DNA from: an uncultured Porphyromonadaceae bacterium
Lineage (GTDB): Bacteria > Bacteroidota > Bacteroidia > Bacteroidales > Muribaculaceae
Direction: 5' to 3'
Assembly (NCBI GenBank): GCA_947166165.1
Contig: CAMVDK010000085.1
Location: 1-11,339 of the forward strand
DNA length: 11,339 nt
Below, one piece after another: positions 1-5,713 of the stretch. Position numbers and translations under genes: made by a program. Each line of letters begins with the position of its first letter. The first letter of the stretch is position 1. The notes below the pieces were generated by a model that was not told the origin of the DNA, made no database searches, and saw only the letters and a list, made by a program, of their open reading frames with translations.

Positions 1-613
1 TCTCGGCCACGGTGATGGTGTAGCTGGCGGCCGTGAAGGTGGCGTTGATGGTCACGTTGGCGGCGGGCATGTTGAACACGCCGTTTTCGATGGCCACAGG
101 TTCACCGCCCTCGGCGGTGTAGGTGAGCGTTTCCACCTCGTAGCCCTCGGCGGGCATGGCGACCACATACACTTCATCGCCATAGTGGGCGGTGGTCGGG
201 TCGGCGGTCACAGTACCGTTCTCAATGCCTTGAGCCACGGTGACGGTATAGGTGGGAATCTCCTTGAAAGTGGCGGTCACCTTCACATTGTAGGGGGCTT
301 CGGGCATCACGAAGGTGTAGGTGGTGCCTTCGGTCACGGTGGTCAGCTCGACAGGCATGCCCACTTGCGGCCCTTCGATGCGGCGAGGCAGTTGCGCGCT
401 GCCCGGGTCGATGGTCAGCTCGGCTGTGATGGCATCAAGCTCATAACCCTGCTCGGGGGTCACCGTGAGGGTCACGGTGGCTCCAGCTTCGGGCGACGAC
501 GGATCGGCAGTCACCGAGCCGTTCTCGGCTGGAGCAAAGGTCACTTGTCCAGCCCATGACGGCATCGTGCCAAAAAACAGCACAATGCTCATCATCAGTA
601 ATTTTTTTAACAT
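1..613 (-). CDS. Secreted InlB-B-like repeat protein, 3' end outside window
   Basis: The first 204 residues are visible; the reading frame runs open off the left edge, so length and C terminus are unknown. The start is the ATG complementary to 611-613. Residues 1-21 (MLKKLLMMSIVLFFGTMPSWA) form a signal peptide: a lysine pair, a hydrophobic core and a likely cut after SWA. Two repeats of about 80-95 residues follow (roughly 22-118 and 121-197) and a third begins at 198. Each has the pattern 'ENG[ST]VTADP...G..V......P..GYE[LV]..[IL]T...F.MP...V....TF', which I recognise as the divergent InlB B-repeat/Listeria-Bacteroides-repeat type of beta module found in many Bacteroidota surface proteins. 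No catalytic motif is seen. It is the third member of a head-to-tail set of large secreted proteins and starts 137 nt beyond the previous stop, past a strong hairpin. I see no clear TAnnTTTG box in that gap; the best candidate is a weak TTG-N18-TATAATCA on the minus strand around 648-676. A surface or export role is confident; the ligand is unknown. Confidence 0.85.
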   Translation of the reverse strand, partial: MLKKLLMMSIVLFFGTMPSWAGQVTFAPAENGSVTADPSSPEAGATVTLTVTPEQGYELDAITAELTIDPGSAQLPRRIEGPQVGMPVELTTVTEGTTYTFVMPEAPYNVKVTATFKEIPTYTVTVAQGIENGTVTADPTTAHYGDEVYVVAMPAEGYEVETLTYTAEGGEPVAIENGVFNMPAANVTINATFTAASYTITVAE

Positions 614-673
614 ACGCTTGGAAATTAAATTGTTAATAATTTAGTTGATTATAGTTCGATTTGGTTGTTTTCA

Positions 674-735
674 AGGCAATCTAGATGTTCTAGATACTCT
701 AGTTTATCTGGTTTTCTAGATCATCTAGATTGCCT
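674..735. repeat. Inverted repeat built of six 9-bp TCTAGAT units; probable transcript-end hairpin
   Basis: The arms 674-694 and 715-735 are 21 nt each and are reverse complements at 20 of 21 positions (mismatch 688/721), around a 20-nt loop. The outer end reads AGGCAATCTAGATG. The whole element is also a tandem array: TCTAGA or close variants (TCTAGT, TCTGGT) begin at 680, 689, 698, 707, 715 and 724, so the period is 9 bp with one 8-bp step. It starts 16 nt past the stop codon of the 1483-aa gene and lies before the next gene, so ending or protecting that transcript is the natural reading. There is no U-run on either side, so it is not a textbook intrinsic terminator. Its architecture matches the longer element at 5491-5620, but its sequence does not. 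Confidence 0.8.
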
Positions 736-750
736 GTTGGATTTTCAGGT

Positions 751-3700
751 TCAGCGCACAATCTTGGTGGTGGTGCCGTCGGCGTTCACCACGATGTTCA
801 CGCCGTCGAACGGGCGGTCGCTCACGTGGCCGTAGATGTCGACATACTTCACGGCTTTGCTGCCGTCGGCGTTCAAGTCGCCGATGGCCGTGATCACGTC
901 GCCATTGCCGTTCACGATGCGCAGCATTCGCGGTGCTCCGGCGGGCACGTTGCTTGCGGGCAGGTAGCAGCGGTGTCCCGGCAGTGTGCCGCCCGTGGTG
1001 AGCACAAAGTTGTCGTTGTAGAGCACATAGCCGTCGGTGATGGTGCGGTCAGACATTACTCCGTCGAGCAAACCTGGGTCGGTGTACGGGATTTGCCATA
1101 TCGATAACTCTGGTATCACGTTTGCCTCCACGATTTCGGCAGGCGTCTCGCTGTAGAGCAGCACGCCCACGCCGGCGGGGATGTAACTGATGGATTCGAT
1201 CACGGCCACGTCGCCTTGCACGCTTGTCACTGCGTATGCCTCAATGCCCTCGGGCAGGCTGAAGTCCTGAACATCGTACCAGGTGGCCCACTTGTGGTCG
1301 GCGGCGAACGTCACGCCCACGAACGTGGCGCATACGGTGGCCTCGAGGTGAACCGGATGGCTGGGCATCACAAACTCGCACCAGCCCTCGTCGTCGGGAG
1401 TGAGCGTGTAAATCACGTCTTGCTTTAACCCATTGTACTCATTCACTTTGTAGACATTCACCTCCTTGATCCTGTAGTGGTCGTAGTAGGTCAGCATGGC
1501 GCGCACCTTGACGGTCTGTCCCGAAACCGACTCGGCGTCGGGCAGCGTGCCGATGGTGTAAAGGTTGCTCTCTTCGGTGGTGATGGCAAACTTCACCGCT
1601 TCATAATGGAACGTGGCGGTGACGCTGGTGGCGGGCATGGTGAAGAAGAAGGTGCTCTCGCCATCGCGCTCCACATCGATGTTGTTGCCATCGGCATCAA
1701 CCACATCGACACCTGTGATGGTGAAGTCGGGATAATAGTCGCTGAGGTTGAGGCGGATGCGGTCGCCAGCCTCAATCACATCGTTGGGGTCGGTGACGTT
1801 TTCAATGCTGCATGAGCCGTGCTCGGCCACCACGTTCACCGTGAGCATGCGCGGACACAGGCCTTCGCCGGCGGTGGCGGTTACGGTCACCGCACTCGCA
1901 GGCATCGTGAACGACACTTCAACCTGGTGGAACACGATGGAACCGCTCTTCGAGAAGTCGTCGACCACTGTGGCCTCAACGGGATTGCCATTGGCGTCGG
2001 TCACGGTCACCTGGTCGACGTAGTGGCCTTCCATCGCATAGATGGTCATCGACATCTCGTCGCCAGCCTGGGCAATCACGGGATTCGATTCATCTCCCCA
2101 GAGGTAGTATTGGTCGAACGCGTAGTCGATGGCATATTGCTGCTCGTCGCCCGTGTTCTCGATGTAGATGTAGACGGGGTTCTGACCCGAAGCGTAGCAC
2201 GAGAACAATGGAGGATTGTTGCTGGGGTTGAAGCGGAGATTCTTGCGGTTTGAACTCTGGCTGAACACCACGCCAAACTCGCCGTCTTCCAAAGAAATTT
2301 GGGCAAGGGCATTGTTGTTGAGCTCGCCAGAGCCCATTTGATTCTTGGTGGATGAGGTGGCCTGGAGGTAGCCATTGTTCGCTACTTCAAAGAAGGTGTA
2401 GTAGCCTTCTGAAGTGCCTAAGACCAGCACATCATATCCATCGGCATAATCGATGAGCGTCGGCAGTTCGTCTGCCCCATCGATGACCGTGCTTTGACGG
2501 TTGTTGGAGCCAGTGGTGTTCATCACATACACAGCTGGATTCATGCCCGTGGCTGTTTTCACACCGGCAAGAATGATCTGCTTTCCGGCTTCGAGCTGGT
2601 CGAGGCTGGTGACGAGTTTGAACTGCTCGGCAGGCGTGAACACCTCGATGGTGTAGGCGAACGAGCCTTCGAACGAGCGTCCGGCGCCGTCTTCGGCCAT
2701 CACCTCGATGGTGGCCGTCTTGTTGATGGTCACGGTGAACTCGCCGTCGGCCTCGCCATCGGTGGTGCCGTCGGCGGTGGTCATGGTGTAGACGATGCTG
2801 ACCGGCTCCACGGCGTTGGTGGGTGCGAAGGTCACCGTCTGGCTGCTGTAGTAGGTGCCGGGAGCCACGTTGGGCGTGATGGCGAACTCGGGCAGGGTGA
2901 TGGTGTAGGTGGCCTCGGCGGTGGCCTCGTTGAGTTCCTCGTCGAGGACGTAGGCCCGCACGGTGGAGCTCTCATAGAGCGTGAACGGCACGGTGTAGGC
3001 AGTGGCGCCGCTGCCGCTGGGGTCGCTGCCGTCGAGGGTGTAGTAAACCTCATAGTCGCCCTGGGCGTTCTCCACGGCGAGGGTCACGGTCACCGGGGCG
3101 TCGTAGGCACCGCCAGTGGGGGTGATGGTCACCGTCAGGTCGCTGGTCACCGGTTCCTCTACAAGCTCGTAGGCGGTGGGGTAGAGCTGTACGTTGCTGT
3201 TGTACTCTGCCACGCAGCACGTCACATCGTAGCGCTTCGTCAGGTCGGTGGGGTGAGTGACACTGTTGAAATTGGTGCGGCCGGCGATGGTGTTGCCGTT
3301 GGCGTCGGTGATGGTGAAGTTGCGGTTATCCACCGCGCTCACGGCCACATTCTTGACGATGATGTACTCATTGTCGTTGGCGGTGGTGATGGTGTTGACA
3401 GCCATCTCGGTGGGCGCGACCTCCACGGTTTGGTCGGTGGCGCTGAGTCCGTTGGGCGTCTCGGCCTCGAGCAATCCGTTGTAGTTCTTGGTCTTGGCGG
3501 TCCATCCGGCGGCGAGCACCTGGCCTTGGGTGAACGAGGGCACTCCCGATCCGTAGATCAAGGCGGCGCCGGTGGCGTCTTTCACATAGAGGTTACTGCC
3601 ATTCTGGTAGGTCACAGTCACGTTGCCGGTGAACTTGAACTCGGTGCCGGCAGCCAACTCCTTGTAGGCTGCGATGGTGGCCACGGTGACGTTGGCCACA

Positions 3701-5202
3701 AATTCCTTGGTGGCCACCTGGCTGGTCACGCCGTCGAGCACGGCGATGGCCTTGACGGTGGTCGTCGCGGCGATGGTGAACGGAGCCGTGTAGGGCGTGC
3801 TCTCGGTGGTGGGGGCGCTGCCGTCGAGGGTGTAGTAGATGCTGGCGCCGTCGGCGGCGGTGATGGTCACCGTGGTCTGCTCGTCGAAGGGCGTGGTGCC
3901 CTCAATAGTGGGAGCCGCCACAGTGGGCGTGCTGCCTTCGGCAAGTCCATACAGTTGAATGTCGGTCTGGGCTGAAGTGTAGCAAGCAAAGCGAGGATTG
4001 GTAGCGTTATAACGAATCTTCCGATCGGGAGTTGCCACGCTGGCGATGAACACATTGTCATCCTCGAAAGTGATGCTCCAGTCATAAGAATCATCTGACG
4101 CGGCGAGTGAATTACCGCTCGTCCAGCTCACATATTTTCCATCGTCGGTCTGAAGCGTCCAGTGGCCTTCACTGCCGCCCAGAGTGACAGGGAGCACACT
4201 TTCGTTGTTGATGGTGGCTGTGCCATTGCTCAGGTTGCTCAGTGCCACGCTGGCACCATAAGTGCCGATGGCACCCATGCCAGCATTCTTGGCTTCGCAC
4301 ACCAGCAGGAACTTCCTGTCCACATCGTTGGCACTGAGGCTGTTGACGCGGTTGTAAGTGGTGCTCTGCGGTTGCGACAGGGTGTAGGTGGCGGTGGCCA
4401 CACCGGCCGTGCTGGCGGCATAGTCGGAGCCGTTAGTGTTGAAGGCGATGGCCTTGATGGTGAAGGTGCCGCCGTTGGTGCCGGTCACGGCGATGGGGGC
4501 GGTGTAGGTGTCGCTGTCGGCAGTGGGGGCGGAGCCGTCGGTGGTGTACTTGATGCCGCTGGCCGAGCCGTTGAGCGCAAGGGTCACGGTGCTGCCGATG
4601 TTGATGGTGCTGCCCGAGGCCGGGTCGAAGGTCACACCCGCCGTGGGCGCAGTCGACGGCTGAATTTCGCTGCTTTCGGCATAGTATTCAACTTTGCTGA
4701 TGGTAAGCAGACCATTGCTTGAACCGCCTGCCATATCGTAGGTCAAACGATAGTAACAATTCTCGGTTGGGTTGGTAATGGTGTACACAACCGACCCTTT
4801 CGCTACAGCAGCACTGATTGTCTGCTTGTTGTCACTGTTGAAGTTGGGGTTGCTGTCAACCTCGAGAGTTGCTGAGTTGCACGAGCCATTTGTGTAGGCA
4901 TCGACTGTCACGACTACTTTCGTGATAGCATTGTCGATATTGGATTCTGTGGTGATGGAAGCAACTGAAGGGTTGGTTTTTCTGCCGCACTTGATGTAAT
5001 TCCAACCATTGTTGTTGTTGTTGAAATTAACAATCGACCAAGTGAAGTCGTTAATTGTTGCACTCCACGAGGCGGTATAAGAGCTGACACCTTGTGAGTT
5101 GGTTTCACTTGAGAAGGTCAGTGTTTTGCACACGACCTCCTCGGCCCATCCTACGCCGAAGGCAAGAATGGCCGTCATGAGTAGGGTTAATAGTTTTCTC
5201 AT
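751..5202 (-). CDS. Large modular secreted protein with three chitobiase-C-like modules
   Basis: Complete at 1483 aa. Residues 1-20 are a signal peptide (MRKLLTLLMTAILAFGVGWA). The modules in order, with approximate borders: an N-terminal beta-sandwich at 21-176, with an asparagine run at 61-65; a chitobiase/hexosaminidase C-terminal-like module at 184-275 ('YTTDGSAPT'); a beta-trefoil-like module at 283-421; a second chitobiase-like module at 427-503 ('YYTLDGSAPTTES'); an OB-fold-like module at 504-685; a third chitobiase-like module at 690-770 ('YYTLDGSDPSG'); a divergent copy at 771-854; a second trefoil-like module at 857-1017; about three InlB-B-like repeats at 1020-1291; a C-terminal beta domain at 1295-1420; and a tail at 1437-1483 ending GVNIVVNADGTTTKIVR. 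The two trefoil-like modules share the ending 'R.(I/L)R(Y/F)N...P.F.CY.S.Q'. The tail resembles Bacteroidota C-terminal sorting signals, so type IX export to the surface is inferred. No enzyme motif is visible, and carbohydrate or protein binding is the family-level guess. The start is set by the signal peptide; an ATG 14 nt further upstream is out of frame. Confidence 0.88.
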   Translation of the reverse strand: MRKLLTLLMTAILAFGVGWAEEVVCKTLTFSSETNSQGVSSYTASWSATINDFTWSIVNFNNNNNGWNYIKCGRKTNPSVASITTESNIDNAITKVVVTVDAYTNGSCNSATLEVDSNPNFNSDNKQTISAAVAKGSVVYTITNPTENCYYRLTYDMAGGSSNGLLTISKVEYYAESSEIQPSTAPTAGVTFDPASGSTINIGSTVTLALNGSASGIKYTTDGSAPTADSDTYTAPIAVTGTNGGTFTIKAIAFNTNGSDYAASTAGVATATYTLSQPQSTTYNRVNSLSANDVDRKFLLVCEAKNAGMGAIGTYGASVALSNLSNGTATINNESVLPVTLGGSEGHWTLQTDDGKYVSWTSGNSLAASDDSYDWSITFEDDNVFIASVATPDRKIRYNATNPRFACYTSAQTDIQLYGLAEGSTPTVAAPTIEGTTPFDEQTTVTITAADGASIYYTLDGSAPTTESTPYTAPFTIAATTTVKAIAVLDGVTSQVATKEFVANVTVATIAAYKELAAGTEFKFTGNVTVTYQNGSNLYVKDATGAALIYGSGVPSFTQGQVLAAGWTAKTKNYNGLLEAETPNGLSATDQTVEVAPTEMAVNTITTANDNEYIIVKNVAVSAVDNRNFTITDANGNTIAGRTNFNSVTHPTDLTKRYDVTCCVAEYNSNVQLYPTAYELVEEPVTSDLTVTITPTGGAYDAPVTVTLAVENAQGDYEVYYTLDGSDPSGSGATAYTVPFTLYESSTVRAYVLDEELNEATAEATYTITLPEFAITPNVAPGTYYSSQTVTFAPTNAVEPVSIVYTMTTADGTTDGEADGEFTVTINKTATIEVMAEDGAGRSFEGSFAYTIEVFTPAEQFKLVTSLDQLEAGKQIILAGVKTATGMNPAVYVMNTTGSNNRQSTVIDGADELPTLIDYADGYDVLVLGTSEGYYTFFEVANNGYLQATSSTKNQMGSGELNNNALAQISLEDGEFGVVFSQSSNRKNLRFNPSNNPPLFSCYASGQNPVYIYIENTGDEQQYAIDYAFDQYYLWGDESNPVIAQAGDEMSMTIYAMEGHYVDQVTVTDANGNPVEATVVDDFSKSGSIVFHQVEVSFTMPASAVTVTATAGEGLCPRMLTVNVVAEHGSCSIENVTDPNDVIEAGDRIRLNLSDYYPDFTITGVDVVDADGNNIDVERDGESTFFFTMPATSVTATFHYEAVKFAITTEESNLYTIGTLPDAESVSGQTVKVRAMLTYYDHYRIKEVNVYKVNEYNGLKQDVIYTLTPDDEGWCEFVMPSHPVHLEATVCATFVGVTFAADHKWATWYDVQDFSLPEGIEAYAVTSVQGDVAVIESISYIPAGVGVLLYSETPAEIVEANVIPELSIWQIPYTDPGLLDGVMSDRTITDGYVLYNDNFVLTTGGTLPGHRCYLPASNVPAGAPRMLRIVNGNGDVITAIGDLNADGSKAVKYVDIYGHVSDRPFDGVNIVVNADGTTTKIVR
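5009..5023. repeat. Five TTG trinucleotide units inside the 1483-aa gene
   Basis: Five consecutive TTG units (CAA on the coding strand, read as AAC codons) encode most of the asparagine run at residues 61-65 in the N-terminal beta-sandwich. Gain or loss of units would keep the frame and only change loop length, so this is not an on/off switch. Confidence 0.6.
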
Positions 5203-5398
5203 TGTCTGATCATTTTTGGGTTATAGTTATGATGAAAATGCTCCAAAGAGTCAAGGCAAAACAGGAACGGCAGGCACACACCAACAGCCGCTCCACCCCT
5301 TGGCGGGGCGACGCGCTACCATCGCGATGGTGCCCAGTTGTCTCATTGCCTTGAATCGGTTAAGTGGCGAGAGCAGGCCAGGGCCCAACCCTCTCAAT
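5203..5398 (-). promoter_or_regulatory. Structured, GC-rich 5' leader of the 1483-aa gene
   Basis: If transcription begins just past the -7 box at 5402-5409, the leader is about 195 nt, long for this type of gene. A perfect 9-bp long-range stem can form between 5251-5259 (TCAAGGCAA on plus) and 5346-5354 (TTGCCTTGA). It encloses 86 nt holding the 14-bp palindrome ACCATCGCGATGGT (5318-5331, able to fold as a 5-bp stem with a CGCG loop) and CCCC/GGGG (5296-5299 with 5305-5308). Nearer the 5' end, GAGAG at 5369-5373 faces CTCTC at 5391-5395. The final 40 nt before the ATG are A/T-rich and unstructured, with no Shine-Dalgarno, as is usual in Bacteroidota. I match it to no known riboswitch or leader-peptide class; the regulatory role is inferred. 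Confidence 0.45.
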
Positions 5399-5401
5399 CG
5401 G

Positions 5402-5409
5402 CAAAGGTA
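5402..5409 (-). promoter_or_regulatory. Bacteroidota -7 box TACCTTTG for the 1483-aa gene
   Basis: On the minus strand this reads TACCTTTG, an exact fit to TAnnTTTG, the -7 element recognised by the Bacteroidota primary sigma factor. Upstream of it are three A-tracts on the minus strand (complement of T-runs 5413-5420, 5445-5451 and 5456-5461) that may act like an UP element. A good TTTG at the -33 position is missing. The same 11-nt string TTGTACCTTTG occurs before the 1161-aa gene. Confidence 0.55.
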
Positions 5410-5490
5410 CAATTTTTTTTGATAACCACCTAATAAATGAATGATTTTTTTGGCCTTTTTTCCGCCGCACAATGCCCAGACTATTCTCAA

Positions 5491-5620
5491 AGTTCAGACA
5501 ATTAAGGACAACAAAGGACAACAAGGGACAATAAACGACAATTCGCAAGCAACTGGTTTTATGATGAATTCCGTTGCTTGCGAATTGTCCTTGATTATCT
5601 TTAGTTGTCCTTTGTTGTCT
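5491..5620. repeat. 48-nt-arm inverted repeat built of 10-bp tandem units; probable transcript-end hairpin
   Basis: Positions 5506-5553 pair without gaps with 5573-5620 around a 19-nt loop: 41 of 48 positions are Watson-Crick at the DNA level, and three more are G-U in a plus-strand transcript. The innermost 17 bp (5537-5553 with 5573-5589, GACAATTCGCAAGCAAC) are perfect. The left side is a tandem array of five 10-bp units ending in GACA (units starting 5491, 5501, 5511, 5521, 5531; consensus like ACAAAGGACA), and the right arm carries the same 10-bp rhythm in reverse (TTGTCC/TTGTCT). It lies 94 nt after the stop of the 1161-aa gene and upstream of the next promoter, so it probably ends or protects that mRNA, but no U-run follows on either strand. 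It has no open reading frame of interest and no similarity to an IS end that I recognise. Confidence 0.8.
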
Positions 5621-5713
5621 GATTATGCTGACGGTGGGGACTGGTTAGGGGTGCACAGCATTTTGCCGGTTTCCCAAATAGCTTGAATTCCAGCCTACTG
5701 TGAGGCGGGGCCG
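5621..5713. other. Short 3' spacer of the 1161-aa gene
   Basis: No gene is seen. An 8-bp perfect inverted repeat, GCTGACGG (5627-5634) with CCGTCAGC (5711-5718), spans this stretch and includes the TGA stop of the 1161-aa gene. With the 10-bp-unit hairpin it would form a two-part 3' UTR structure. Eight base pairs across 76 nt is weak support by itself. Confidence 0.3.

Noticed and set aside
2494..3975. Long open frame on the plus strand (493 codons) opposite the 1483-aa gene
   Set aside because: It is a Gly/His/Val-rich shadow caused by GTG/GGC-rich codons of the real gene. It has no signal, domain or promoter and lies wholly antisense to a recognisable modular protein.
5506..5620. Invertible promoter (phase-variation switch) bounded by inverted repeats
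   Set aside because: The loop is only 19 nt and contains no promoter element, and no site-specific recombinase gene is nearby. The same holds for 674-735.
5491..5620. CRISPR array or terminal repeats of a transposon
   Set aside because: The units are 10 bp and directly adjacent without spacers, and no transposase or target-site duplication is visible.
5216..5686. Small open frames in the gap between the two large secreted-protein genes
   Set aside because: They overlap the leader, promoter and hairpin, lack a plausible start context and have no recognisable protein features.
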